Below, piece by piece: positions 25,807-35,357 of a DNA stretch of 64,000 bases. The notes under the pieces were generated by a model. The model searched no databases. It was given only the letters and a program-made list of their open reading frames with translations, and had not been told where the DNA came from. The DNA comes from Opitutaceae bacterium (GTDB taxonomy: Bacteria > Verrucomicrobiota > Verrucomicrobiia > Opitutales > Opitutaceae). Numbering within the stretch: the stretch's first letter is position 1; every line of letters begins with the position of its first letter. A program made the translations under genes and the position numbers. The DNA lies in contig JANQKI010000253.1 in NCBI GenBank assembly GCA_028281165.1, positions 1 through 64,000 of the forward strand, in the 5' to 3' direction.

Positions 25807-27192
25807 ATGGCGGTCTTCGAGGCAGATCAATTAGCGGACTGGAGTTCGGGAAGTTGGAGCGAAAAGTCTCCAGAACGTCCTATTTCTGGATTTTCCCATG
25901 ACTCGCGAAAAGTCGAGGAAGGCGATCTCTTTATTGCCATCAAGACCGAGGAACGGGATGGTCATGATTACCTGAACCACGCGGCTGAAGAGGGAGCCGC
26001 AGGAGCCTTGGTAAGCGAACATCGACTTGACGCTTCTCTACCTCAGCTCAAGGTTGAGGATACGCTAAAGGCGCTGCGGGACTGCGCTACGGCGTATCGG
26101 AAGACTTGGGACGCTGAAGTAATTGGCATAACGGGTAGTTGTGGAAAGACGACGGCTAAGAATCTGCTTTCCGTTTTGCTGGGGGACGAACCGGAGGTTC
26201 ACAGTACAGAGGCCAATCTGAATAATACGATTGGCGTTCCGCTTACTCTATTGCGCGCGGATTCCCAGCGCTGCCGGTTTGCGGTTATCGAAGCTGGAAT
26301 CAACCAGACTGGGGAGATGGAACAAATGGCGGATTGCATAAAACCCTCTCTTGCTGTATTCACTTCAATAGGACCATCTCATCTTGAGGGGTTGGGAGAT
26401 GAAGAGACCATCGCTGTCGAAAAGGGAGAGTTGGCCAAGACCGGTTCAACGCGCAAGGCCTTCTTGGGTGATACCTGCCAACCTTACCGAGATTCTCTTT
26501 TCGAAGGTCTCAGAGTTTCAGTAAATCTATCCAAAGATCTAAAAGAAGAATGGGACTATCAGGTCCAGTTCGACGATGGCGGCTCCGATCTTTCGGTCGT
26601 GATGAGCGATCAAGTCGAAAACTTCCGCTATCATGGACAAGGAAGCGGTCTTGCTTGCAACGTAACGCTGGCCATAGCCGTGGCGTGTGAGCTCGGCATA
26701 TCCAACGATTTAATACGAAAGCGTCTTCTTCAATGGAAGCCAGGCAATATGCGTGGCGAATGGGTTGAAATAGGTCCTACTCGAATCTTTCTCGACTGCT
26801 ACAACGCGAATCCCCTGTCGATGCGGGATGCGCTTGAATCTTTCATTGTCATGTCAGTTGGAGATCGGCCTCGTCTATTTATCCTCGGAAGTATGGAGGA
26901 ACTAGGCGGGGCCGCTCCTTTATGGCACCGCAGGCTTGGCCAAGAATTGCCAAAGCGTTCTCAGGATTCCGTCTTGCTGGTGGGCGAGCATGGCGAGTCT
27001 GTTTATCAAGGCATGAAAGATTCGGGTAATGATTTTTCTAACACGATTTTGCTGGATTCGATTCAAGATTTTGCGGATAGCGATTTTCAGTTCGAGGGCG
27101 ATATTTTCGTGAAGGGAAGCCGTAAGCATCGCTTGGAGGAAATTCTTCAGTATGTCGAAAGCTGGTCGTCAGCGAAGGAGGGGAAATGCTAA
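25807..27192 (+). CDS. murF: UDP-MurNAc-tripeptide:D-Ala-D-Ala ligase
   Basis: 461 residues. MurF adds D-Ala-D-Ala to complete the UDP-MurNAc-pentapeptide. Evidence: 'ISGFSHDSRKVEEGDLFIAIK', ATP loop 'GITGSCGKTTAKNLL', 'NLNNTIGVPLTLL' and 'VIEAGINQTGEMEQM', and the C-terminal 'FLDCYNANPLSM', 'FILGSMEELG'. The loop reads GSCGKT, a variant of the usual GSxGKT. It starts 3 bases after murE and overlaps mraY by 7 bases. Confidence 0.95.
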   Translation: MAVFEADQLADWSSGSWSEKSPERPISGFSHDSRKVEEGDLFIAIKTEERDGHDYLNHAAEEGAAGALVSEHRLDASLPQLKVEDTLKALRDCATAYRKTWDAEVIGITGSCGKTTAKNLLSVLLGDEPEVHSTEANLNNTIGVPLTLLRADSQRCRFAVIEAGINQTGEMEQMADCIKPSLAVFTSIGPSHLEGLGDEETIAVEKGELAKTGSTRKAFLGDTCQPYRDSLFEGLRVSVNLSKDLKEEWDYQVQFDDGGSDLSVVMSDQVENFRYHGQGSGLACNVTLAIAVACELGISNDLIRKRLLQWKPGNMRGEWVEIGPTRIFLDCYNANPLSMRDALESFIVMSVGDRPRLFILGSMEELGGAAPLWHRRLGQELPKRSQDSVLLVGEHGESVYQGMKDSGNDFSNTILLDSIQDFADSDFQFEGDIFVKGSRKHRLEEILQYVESWSSAKEGKC

Positions 27193-28286
27193 GCTATCTA
27201 GCTGAATACGAGGAGATCTTTGGACCCTTCCGCTTGCTGCGCTTCATAACCTTAAGGGCGATCTTGGCTTCGGGCACGGCGTTGTTTATTGGATACATTC
27301 TCGGTCCATGGATTATCGCTAAGCTTCGTCAGTTCAGCTTTCAGCAAAGTTTCAGAGACAAGTCCGAAGTCGGTCAACTGGCTGATCTGCATTCAGGCAA
27401 GAAGAACACGCCAACCATGGGGGGCGTACTAATCTGTATCTCCCTAACGACCAGTGTCCTTCTTTGGGCTCAGCCAAACGTTTGGACGCTCACCGCTCTC
27501 TTTGTTTATCTTAGCCTCACGGTTCTCGGATTTCTGGACGATTTCCTTAAGGTCTCGAAGAAGAATAGCAAAGGCGTTTCCTCTCGCTACAAGCTCGCAT
27601 GGCAGGGCGGAACAACCGCTTTGACGCTTTTAATCTTGCTGTCTCATCCCCAGAGCGCTCCTGAGATTCAAGAGCTATGGGTGCCGTTTATCAAAACGCC
27701 GGTCATCCAACAGATGCCAATCTGGTTTCTTTTCGGTTTCATGCTTTTGGTACTTCTCGGTTCGAGTAATGGAATGAACCTTACAGATGGGGTTGATGGT
27801 CTGGCGATTGGCTGTTCTTTGTCTGTCGCCCTGGTTTACGCTATTATGGCTTATGCTACGGGAAACGTGATCTTCTCCGAGTATCTGCTTATTTCATACG
27901 TCTCGGGGGTTGGCGAATTGACCGTAGTGTGTACGGCTCTGGTTGGAGCAAGCTTGGCATTCTTATGGTTCAATTGTCATCCGGCAGAAGTCTTCATGGG
28001 CGATACCGGCTCACTGGCCCTTGGGGGTTTGGTTGGCATCATAGCCTTTATGGTACATCAGCCATTTACTTTGATTATCGTTGGCGGCATCTTTGTCATC
28101 GAAACTATGTCGGTCATTCTTCAAGTCGCTTCTTATAAAATGCGAGGCAAACGGATCTTTCGCATGGCTCCCATCCACCATCACTTCGAATTGAAAGGAT
28201 GGCCGGAGTCGAAAGTTGTCGTCAGATTTTGGATACTTTCTTTGATTTTCGCTATAGCTGGATTGGGGACCTTGAAACTGAGATGA
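27186..28286 (+). CDS. mraY: Phospho-MurNAc-pentapeptide translocase MraY
   Basis: 366 residues with ten predicted membrane helices. It transfers phospho-MurNAc-pentapeptide to undecaprenyl phosphate, making lipid I at the inner membrane. Signatures: 'HSGKKNTPTMGG', 'GFLDDFLKV' (the Asp pair of the active site), 'NLTDGVDGLA', 'EVFMGDTGSLALGG' and the 'MAPIHHHFELKGWPE' loop. The start overlaps murF and the stop overlaps the murD start (ATGA). Confidence 0.97.
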   Translation: MLSYLAEYEEIFGPFRLLRFITLRAILASGTALFIGYILGPWIIAKLRQFSFQQSFRDKSEVGQLADLHSGKKNTPTMGGVLICISLTTSVLLWAQPNVWTLTALFVYLSLTVLGFLDDFLKVSKKNSKGVSSRYKLAWQGGTTALTLLILLSHPQSAPEIQELWVPFIKTPVIQQMPIWFLFGFMLLVLLGSSNGMNLTDGVDGLAIGCSLSVALVYAIMAYATGNVIFSEYLLISYVSGVGELTVVCTALVGASLAFLWFNCHPAEVFMGDTGSLALGGLVGIIAFMVHQPFTLIIVGGIFVIETMSVILQVASYKMRGKRIFRMAPIHHHFELKGWPESKVVVRFWILSLIFAIAGLGTLKLR

Positions 28287-29587
28287 GGGAGCAGGCTTTG
28301 CAGATACCGGAATGGCTGGACCATTTTCTCGAAAAACCCGTAGCGGTTTTAGGGGTCGGTGTTAGCGGCAAGGCTGCCAGCTCGCTTTTACGAAAACTAG
28401 GAGCGGAGACAGTTTTATATGACGAGGCTGCTAGTGATGGTTGCGCATCGAAATTCTCTTCAGAAGCCGCTGAGCGACATAAGCTGGTGATTCACAGTCC
28501 TGGATTTGCCATAGATCATCCTTGGCTGGAGACCGCTAGAAAAGCAGGGTGTTTGCTTCTTACGGAGTTTGATTTGGGAGCTGTTTTTTGGAATGGTCCG
28601 ATCATTGCGGTAACGGGAACCAATGGCAAAACGACGCTAGTCGAATTTCTCAGCGTCGCGTTTCGTTGCGCTGGCATTGAGGCCTACGTGGCGGGGAATA
28701 TCGGGATCCCGCTTTCCCAACTTTTGGGCGATGGCTACAATCGCGAAGCCATAGCGATTTGCGAAGTCAGCTCATTCCAGGCGGCCTGCTCGCAAAAGCT
28801 GGAGCCCGATTATGTTCTGTGGACTAATTTTGCGGAAGATCACCTCGATCGGCATGCTTCGTTGGAAGCTTATTTTCGCAGCAAGTATAGGCTAGTCGAG
28901 CAGATGAGGAGCGATGTGCTTCTGTATGGCGAGAGTGTTCGAAAATACGGTCAACGCTTTGGTTTGAGGCTACCGCAGTCAGGTTTGGTCACTGATGACT
29001 TGTTGTCCGAAGAACTGGGTATTGCCGGTACTTGTTTCTCAACTCTGCCCGAAAAGAAGAACTATTTGATGGCAAGAGCCTTATGGCCGCGTATGGGACT
29101 GGAAGAAGAAAAGATTATCGAGGCGGCCCACGCTTTTCGGAAGAGTCCGCATCGAATGGAGCTTGTTCGCAGCTTGGATGGCATATCTTTTTGGGACGAT
29201 TCCAAGGCGACTAATTATCATGCCGTCCTTGGGGGCATGGATCGCTTCTCTCAACCGGTAATCTGGATAGGAGGGGGCAAGAGCAAAGGTGGCGATGTCG
29301 CTCGTTTTGCCGAAGGCTTAGCCGATCATGTGAGCGAGGCTCACGTGATTGGGGAGACAAAAGAAATGCTTGGCGACGATTTAAGAGCCAAGGGTGTAGA
29401 AACCCATCTTCATGATACTGTTGAGGAAGCGACTCGCGAGGCGTTTGCAAATGCTACGACTGGGGATAATATTCTACTTAGTCCTGGCTTCGCCAGCCAC
29501 GATATGTTTGAAGGATACTCTCACAGAGGCGATGTTTTTAAGAAAGCGGTCAATAGCTTGAGAGCTAAGGAATTTCGTCGAAATTAA
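28283..29587 (+). CDS. murD: UDP-MurNAc-L-Ala:D-Glu ligase
   Basis: 434 residues from the ATG at 28283, which overlaps the mraY stop. Motifs: N-terminal Rossmann 'VAVLGVGVSGKAASSLL', ATP loop 'AVTGTNGKTTLVEFL', 'SSFQ..CSQKLEPDY...TNFAEDHLDRH' and C-terminal 'WDDSKATNYHAVLGGM', 'IWIGGGKSKG' and 'LLSPGFASHDMFEGYSHRGDVF'. It adds D-glutamate in the cytoplasmic pathway between MurC and MurE. Confidence 0.96.
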   Translation: MREQALQIPEWLDHFLEKPVAVLGVGVSGKAASSLLRKLGAETVLYDEAASDGCASKFSSEAAERHKLVIHSPGFAIDHPWLETARKAGCLLLTEFDLGAVFWNGPIIAVTGTNGKTTLVEFLSVAFRCAGIEAYVAGNIGIPLSQLLGDGYNREAIAICEVSSFQAACSQKLEPDYVLWTNFAEDHLDRHASLEAYFRSKYRLVEQMRSDVLLYGESVRKYGQRFGLRLPQSGLVTDDLLSEELGIAGTCFSTLPEKKNYLMARALWPRMGLEEEKIIEAAHAFRKSPHRMELVRSLDGISFWDDSKATNYHAVLGGMDRFSQPVIWIGGGKSKGGDVARFAEGLADHVSEAHVIGETKEMLGDDLRAKGVETHLHDTVEEATREAFANATTGDNILLSPGFASHDMFEGYSHRGDVFKKAVNSLRAKEFRRN

Positions 29588-29611
29588 CTTTAGGTAAGCG
29601 GAAGGCATACA

Positions 29612-30748
29612 ATGAATTTCATCAGATTTGGTATTATCGCACTCATTCATATCGTTATTCTAGGAGGCATCTATTTGCTGAGTGGAATTGGCAAGAAAAG
29701 CGGGGAAACGAATTCAATGGCGGGAGCGAATGGATTGGTCACTTGGTCCAATCAAGATCCCGACGCGGACAAGCCTGTAGTGACCGGATCAGCAGGGCAG
29801 CCTTTCGACCAAAGAGCTGGCGACCTGACGGGCTACAACGCTGGCGACCCCGTTAGGGTGGCAAAGCCTTCTCCTACTATGAACATAACTAGTGGAGAGA
29901 GATTCGAGCCAACCAGGCCTAGCGGTACCAGTTCTGCTGGAACCTCAACGTCAGATGAAACCGTCCTGCAACCGATTCAAAACGACTACTCTTCTCCTTC
30001 GCTTTCCGAGCCCATGAAGCCCGTTCCGGAAGTAATTCAGTACACCATCCGGAGTGGCGACAGCTTGTGGGGCATTTCTCGCCGTTTTGGCGTGTCCACT
30101 AAGGAAATCCAAGCAGCTAATCCTGGCTTGAGAGCCAGTTCGCTCCAAATCAATAAAGTATTGAATATTCCACGACGCAAGGATTACCTGACGGCTGATT
30201 TGGATGTAGCTTCAGGCGCTGGGCAGGCTCAGTTAGACAGTTCTATTTATGTCGTTAAGAAGGGCGATTCGCTTTCACGCATTGCCGCCCGTCAAGGGGT
30301 TACTGTCACGGCCCTCAAACAAGCTAACAATTTATCCAACGATATGATTCGTATCGACCAAAAACTGCGTATTCCGCAATCAAGTTCTCGACCGAATCTG
30401 AGCAGCAGTCAGTTCAACGGCTTTCGTATCGTCGTGGAGGCAGGCGATAATTTGCAAAAGATAGCTACGCGCTACAATGTAGACGTAAAAGATCTGATGG
30501 CGTTGAATCGTATCCAGAATCCGAATCGCATCCGTATTGGTCAATCCATACTGATTCCTAATTTACGATCGCAACCAAAAATCGAGCAACCGACGACTTC
30601 CCGGGTAACGACAAATCAATTACAACAACCCTCCGTTCAGCAGCCCCAGCAAATCATTCGGCCTGAGCCGACGATTCCCGAGGTAATCGATGTGGTACCT
30701 GAAGAAGGAGACGTCATCGAAGAGCCTGTTATACCGATAGAAGAATAG
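29612..30748 (+). CDS. LysM-domain envelope protein
   Basis: 378 residues. An N-terminal membrane helix (about 5-25) and a low-complexity Ser/Pro/Thr linker lead to three LysM repeats at about residues 143-187, 210-256 and 272-318, each with the 'Y.V..GDSL..IA..' pattern and ending in 'IP'. The C-terminus is Gln/Pro/Glu rich. LysM binds the glycan strands of peptidoglycan. There is no peptidase or amidase domain, so it may be an anchoring or regulatory protein. It lies inside the dcw cluster, 12 bases ahead of ftsW, suggesting a division role. Confidence 0.88.
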   Translation: MNFIRFGIIALIHIVILGGIYLLSGIGKKSGETNSMAGANGLVTWSNQDPDADKPVVTGSAGQPFDQRAGDLTGYNAGDPVRVAKPSPTMNITSGERFEPTRPSGTSSAGTSTSDETVLQPIQNDYSSPSLSEPMKPVPEVIQYTIRSGDSLWGISRRFGVSTKEIQAANPGLRASSLQINKVLNIPRRKDYLTADLDVASGAGQAQLDSSIYVVKKGDSLSRIAARQGVTVTALKQANNLSNDMIRIDQKLRIPQSSSRPNLSSSQFNGFRIVVEAGDNLQKIATRYNVDVKDLMALNRIQNPNRIRIGQSILIPNLRSQPKIEQPTTSRVTTNQLQQPSVQQPQQIIRPEPTIPEVIDVVPEEGDVIEEPVIPIEE

Positions 30749-30759
30749 GACAGCCAAGC

Positions 30760-31923
30760 ATGAGCAGACACGTTGCGCAGAAACATTCATCTGGTTTAAC
30801 GTTTCTGACTCCCGCCATGGGAGTGCTTATTTGCGCAATCGTTCTGTCAGTCGTGGGAGCGATCGTTTTGCTCAGCGCCAGTCTTCCTTTGGATGAGGGC
30901 GCTCCCTATCGATTTATCGAAAAGCAGGCGAGCTGGATCGCAATTACGTTTGTAGTGGGGCTATTTGTATTAAAAGTGAATCTCGAATGGGCTCGTAAGT
31001 TTATTTGGTTTGGCTACGCGCTTTGTCTCGTTGGATTGTCTCTCGTTTTAGTAGATGGCATTGGTAAGGAGATTAATGGAAGTAAAAGCTGGATACGCTT
31101 TGGGGATATCGGCTTTCAAGTGGCGGAATTTGCTAAGCTGGGATTGGTTTTCGCCTTGGCCCATTACTTTAGTTTGATCCGAAAGGATACGAGGAGCTTT
31201 TGGAAAGGTTTTGTCGCTCCTTGTATTCTTATCGGCCTAGTCGTTGGTTTGATTCTACTGCAAACCGACTTAGGAACGGCTCTCATTATTTCCCTAGCCT
31301 GTCTTTGCATTCTTTTTCTGGCGGGAACGCGGATCTGGTATCTTTTCCCCTCGGCTTTTCTTGGAATTGTCGGAGCGACCGGTCTGGTTAAGTTCGATAC
31401 AGAAAGATGGAGTCGGCTTACCGCTTTTCTTGACATGGAAGGTCAGAAGGCTGGCGATGCCTACCAAATTTGGCAGGCTATTATAGCTTTCGGCGCTGGG
31501 GGAGTGACTGGTGTAGGTTTGGGAAATGGTCGTCAGCAACTCCGCTTTCTCCCAGAGGCTCATAATGATTTTATTTTCGCCGTTGTTGGCGAGGAATTGG
31601 GCCTTGTTGCAACGCTTGTGATTGTCATCGTTTTCTCAATACTCTTCATCGCCGGTTTTATGCACCTACGCTATGCCCCAAACACTTATCAGTACCTGCT
31701 TGCGGCTGGCTGTTTGTTGACCATCAGCATTCAGGCCATAGTGAATTTGGGGGTCGTAACCGGTCTTTTACCAACAACGGGTCTGCCTCTCCCATTCATT
31801 AGCTATGGCGGGTCTAACTTTCTCGTGATGGGGATATGCGTCGCCATCCTTATCAATACGAGCCTAGCTTGGGGGAAGCCGGTGCTTAAAGATTCGAAAC
31901 GCAAGCTGCGAGAGTTAAATTAA
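30760..31923 (+). CDS. ftsW: Septal peptidoglycan glycosyltransferase FtsW
   Basis: 387 residues with about ten membrane helices (SEDS family). Signatures: 'INGSKSWIRFGDIGFQVAEFAKLGLV', 'LILLQTDLGTALI', 'GAGGVTGVGLGNGRQQLRFLPEAHNDFIFAVVGEELGL' and 'LPTTGLPLPFISYGGSNFLV'. It polymerises lipid II at the septum together with FtsI. The stop TAA overlaps the ATG of murG by one base. Confidence 0.96.
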   Translation: MSRHVAQKHSSGLTFLTPAMGVLICAIVLSVVGAIVLLSASLPLDEGAPYRFIEKQASWIAITFVVGLFVLKVNLEWARKFIWFGYALCLVGLSLVLVDGIGKEINGSKSWIRFGDIGFQVAEFAKLGLVFALAHYFSLIRKDTRSFWKGFVAPCILIGLVVGLILLQTDLGTALIISLACLCILFLAGTRIWYLFPSAFLGIVGATGLVKFDTERWSRLTAFLDMEGQKAGDAYQIWQAIIAFGAGGVTGVGLGNGRQQLRFLPEAHNDFIFAVVGEELGLVATLVIVIVFSILFIAGFMHLRYAPNTYQYLLAAGCLLTISIQAIVNLGVVTGLLPTTGLPLPFISYGGSNFLVMGICVAILINTSLAWGKPVLKDSKRKLRELN

Positions 31924-33062
31924 TGAGGAAAGCCCTGATCGCATGCGGTGGTACGGGCGGGCATCTCTCTCCAGGCATAGCCTTGGCCGAAGAGATGATA
32001 TCCCGCGGTTGGCAGTGCGAACTGCTCATCAGCACTAAGCAAGTCGATTCGCGATTGGCTCGGAAGTATTCATCACTTGATTACACGGCCATACCTGGGA
32101 GCGCCCCTTCTTTGAATCCGGCTCGTTTCGCGCGTTTTTGTTATGATTTGATTCAGGGCTTTGCGCGTTGCATCATGATCATACGTCAAACGAAACCGAA
32201 TGTGGTGATTGGCTTTGGCGGGTTTCTATCTATGTCCGCTCTCTTTGCCGGGAGGGTTTCCGGTTTGCCTGTAGCGATTCATGATTCGAACCGAATTGCA
32301 GGCAGAGTTACACGCACGGTCAGTCTGTTTGCCCACCGACTTTACCTTCCCGAGGGAGTAAGCATCAAAACGGCTCACTCAAGTCGAATCCGATCGATTG
32401 GCGTTCCTATTCGCCGCGAGATACATCCGATCTCGCGAAACAGAGCTAAGCGGCACTTAGGTTTAGATCCCGCCATGAAACTCTTGGTAGTCTTTGGCGG
32501 GAGTCAGGGAGCTAGCGCTCTGAATGAATGGGTAAAGAAGAACATCGACTCGTTGGCCCAGGAGGAAATCCAAGTTTACTGCCTCATGGGTTTGAGCGGA
32601 GGTAGCAATTCCGAGTTTACGTATCGATCTCGCAAGGGAGCCTTGGTCAAATCCATATTCCGCCAATTTAGCGATGAAATGGGAATCCTGCTTTCCGCTG
32701 CTGATCTTGTGATCTCTCGAGCAGGAACGGGCAGCTTAACGGAGATCGCTCGTTGTCGGGCTCCAGCCATCACGATACCGTATCCATTCGCTGCTGACAA
32801 TCACCAGTATTACAATGCGCGGCACTTCGAAATGCACGGTTGCGGTATTCTCATAGAACAAGAATACCTCGATAGTTTGCTGGACGAAGTCAAAGACACG
32901 ATCTACAATGACTGGCTGCTGCAGCGCTTTCGGGAGAATCTCTCCAGAATGGACGACTTCGAAGCGCAAACGAAAATTGCAAAGGATCTGGAAGAACTCG
33001 TTCTTGAGATGGAGAAAAAGGCCGCCTCTGCCCATGCTGGGAAAGAGAGCGTGTCATCCTGA
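31923..33062 (+). CDS. murG: Lipid II synthase MurG (GlcNAc transferase)
   Basis: 379 residues. GT28 fold: N-terminal 'ALIACGGTGGHLSPGIALAEEM' (GGxxGH), 'VVIGFGGFLSMSALFAG', 'IHDSNRIAGRVTR', C-terminal 'LLVVFGGSQGASALNEWV', 'LISRAGTGSLTEIARCRAPAITIPYPFAADNHQYYNAR'. It adds GlcNAc to lipid I at the cytoplasmic face. Linked to ftsW by a one-base overlap. The tail after residue 360 is a short Lys/Ala-rich extension. Confidence 0.96.
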   Translation: MRKALIACGGTGGHLSPGIALAEEMISRGWQCELLISTKQVDSRLARKYSSLDYTAIPGSAPSLNPARFARFCYDLIQGFARCIMIIRQTKPNVVIGFGGFLSMSALFAGRVSGLPVAIHDSNRIAGRVTRTVSLFAHRLYLPEGVSIKTAHSSRIRSIGVPIRREIHPISRNRAKRHLGLDPAMKLLVVFGGSQGASALNEWVKKNIDSLAQEEIQVYCLMGLSGGSNSEFTYRSRKGALVKSIFRQFSDEMGILLSAADLVISRAGTGSLTEIARCRAPAITIPYPFAADNHQYYNARHFEMHGCGILIEQEYLDSLLDEVKDTIYNDWLLQRFRENLSRMDDFEAQTKIAKDLEELVLEMEKKAASAHAGKESVSS

Positions 33063-33065
33063 TTA

Positions 33066-35357
33066 ATGGATTCTCTACCTTGCAGAGTTCACTGTATTGG
33101 AGCAGCTGGAGCAGGACTGCTCCCTTTGGCGATTTGCTTGAAACAGAAGGGCCATATCGTCTCCGCAGAAGATGACGACTTCACTGATGATGCAAGGAAG
33201 ATCCTAACGGATGCTGGCATCGGTATCGTGGATACATTTGATGTTCCAGAGGAGAATGGCCTGGTCGTTCATTCTTCCGCGGTAAAAAATGATCACGCTT
33301 CTCTGCAGAAAGCTATCTCCATGGGATGGAGTGTGATGCGACGCGGGGAATGTCTTGCCGCATTAGTTGAGGGCAAGAGCTTGGTCGCGATCGTTGGATC
33401 GCATGGAAAGTCGACTACTTGCGGAATGCTGATCGATCTGTTTTCGTATTTGAAAATCGAATTCAGCTACTGTCTTGGAGCTCTTTTCGACGCTGAGCGA
33501 AGCCCGGGACATTGGAGCGACGCGGGATTGCTAATTGCAGAGATCGACGAAAGCGACGGCACCATCGAAGGCTTTGATCCCGAGGTGACGCTCATCTTAA
33601 ATGCTGACTTTGATCATCATAATCGATATGCGTCATACTCTGATTATCTGGATGTATTCAAAAAACTGTGTCATCGAACAACAAAGTCGGTTATCTCCTT
33701 GGAATCTCTTAAAAGCATTTTGGAGGATTCGATCAACCCTGATGTTCGATCTTTATGGATACAAGACGAACCGGGGAATAGTTGGAACCGAAAAACGGTT
33801 GCCCCCTCTTTTTCGTCTCTAAGCGCAAACCTTGAGTCGGATTCCTGGAATGGCCATGTCAATCGTTCTGGTGATTTTAATCTGATTAATGCCATCTTCG
33901 GTTTGGCAGCCACAAGCGAATTTGCGAAATTGAGTGATCTGCCTGATTGTATTGAATTTTCGGATTTGAAGCGTAGGCAATCTGGCCAGTACTTGTCTCC
34001 ATCTTTGAGGATCGTTGACGACTACGCTCATCATCCTGACGAAATAGGGCCGTTTTTGAACAGTCTGGAACTAGCTGAGGATGAGGAGCTGCACGTCGTG
34101 TTCCAACCCCATCGCTATTCTCGGACTTATCATCTCAAAAACGAATTTGCCCAAAGCCTTTCAAAAAGCGATTTCTTGTATTTAGTTGATGTATACGCCT
34201 TTGATGAAGAACCTTTGAGTAATGATGTGGATGAATCTCTTCATGAAGTTTGCGTTGCTGAAAATATAGCGTGCCAAAGAGTAGAAAATACAGAAAGCTT
34301 ATTCGGAACTCTGTCTAGTCGCTCAAGAGAACATTCGATGCTGGTAGTGTTTTTGGGGGCTGGCTCTACTCATCAAGTCGCAGAAGAGATCGCCGATCGT
34401 TTTGCTGAGGGCGATCATCGATGGGGATCTTTATATCGTGGTTTAGGTCGAGTGGCTACCATGCAGTCTCGAATCATTGGTGATGAACCGCTTGCGACTA
34501 AGACAACCTTGAGAGTAGGTGGTCCTGCTGAGCTTTATTTCGAACCGAGCAATCGACGAGAGCTTCAAGCTGTATTCAAAATTAGCAAGACGATTGGAAG
34601 ATCCGTCTTTCCATTAGGAAGGGGATCGAACCTAGTGGTGCCGGATAAAGGCGTAAGGGGATTGGTTGTACGGCTGTCGCACCCCTTTTGGCGGCAATGC
34701 GCTGCGGTTGACGAGAAGCGAATCAAAGTAGGAGCCGGCGTTCGCATTAAGGAGCTTTGTGGATACGCCATTCGTCAGGGTCTAAAGGGTTTCGAGTTTC
34801 TGGAAGGCATACCCGGAAGTGTTGGCGGGGCCCTACGTATGAATGCTGGAGCGATGGGTGGCTGGATGTTCGATGTGGTGGAAAGCGTGACGTTTTTGAC
34901 GAAAGATGGCGCCATTCATGAGGCGCCGTCCGCCGAATTGAATGTTGGATACCGGCGATGTGATGAATTGGTTGATGCAATCGCCATTGAAGCGGTTTTA
35001 GTGTCTGTGGAATCGGGTCATAAGCAAGACGACTTGCGCCGATCGATCGACGTGTATCAGCAAAAGCGAAAAGAGTCTCAGCCACGAGATCCGAGCGCTG
35101 GTTGCATATTCAAGAATCCAGGCCAGGACTCAGCCGGGCGGATCATCGAGGAGCTGGGATTGAAAGGAGCGGCTGTTGGTGGCGCTGAAATTAGCCAGGT
35201 ACACGGAAATTTTATCGTGAATACAGGCGGCGCGAAAAGCGAAGATGTAATAGAATTGGTAAAACTTGTGAGGAGAGAGGCTTTGAACCGAATGCAAGTT
35301 GAACTTGAACCTGAAGCTCTCTTGTATGGTCAGGAATGGAAGGACGCCCTCAGTTGA
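33066..35357 (+). CDS. murC/murB: MurC-MurB fusion (UDP-MurNAc:L-Ala ligase / UDP-MurNAc dehydrogenase)
   Basis: 763 residues. The MurC half (about 1-445) has 'VHCIGAAGAGLLPLA', ATP loop 'VGSHGKSTT' (T to S relative to common GTHGKTTT), 'LNADFDHHNRY' and 'RIVDDYAHHPDEI'. The MurB half (about 460-763) has 'EPLATKTTLRVGGPAELYF', the FAD loop 'FPLGRGSNLVVPD', 'LEGIPGSVGGALRMNAGAMGG' and 'SAGCIFKNP'. Cys680 occupies the place of the proton-donating Ser of E. coli MurB. The fusion couples two successive early steps of precursor synthesis; such fusions are known in Verrucomicrobia. No frameshift separates the halves. Confidence 0.95.
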   Translation: MDSLPCRVHCIGAAGAGLLPLAICLKQKGHIVSAEDDDFTDDARKILTDAGIGIVDTFDVPEENGLVVHSSAVKNDHASLQKAISMGWSVMRRGECLAALVEGKSLVAIVGSHGKSTTCGMLIDLFSYLKIEFSYCLGALFDAERSPGHWSDAGLLIAEIDESDGTIEGFDPEVTLILNADFDHHNRYASYSDYLDVFKKLCHRTTKSVISLESLKSILEDSINPDVRSLWIQDEPGNSWNRKTVAPSFSSLSANLESDSWNGHVNRSGDFNLINAIFGLAATSEFAKLSDLPDCIEFSDLKRRQSGQYLSPSLRIVDDYAHHPDEIGPFLNSLELAEDEELHVVFQPHRYSRTYHLKNEFAQSLSKSDFLYLVDVYAFDEEPLSNDVDESLHEVCVAENIACQRVENTESLFGTLSSRSREHSMLVVFLGAGSTHQVAEEIADRFAEGDHRWGSLYRGLGRVATMQSRIIGDEPLATKTTLRVGGPAELYFEPSNRRELQAVFKISKTIGRSVFPLGRGSNLVVPDKGVRGLVVRLSHPFWRQCAAVDEKRIKVGAGVRIKELCGYAIRQGLKGFEFLEGIPGSVGGALRMNAGAMGGWMFDVVESVTFLTKDGAIHEAPSAELNVGYRRCDELVDAIAIEAVLVSVESGHKQDDLRRSIDVYQQKRKESQPRDPSAGCIFKNPGQDSAGRIIEELGLKGAAVGGAEISQVHGNFIVNTGGAKSEDVIELVKLVRREALNRMQVELEPEALLYGQEWKDALS

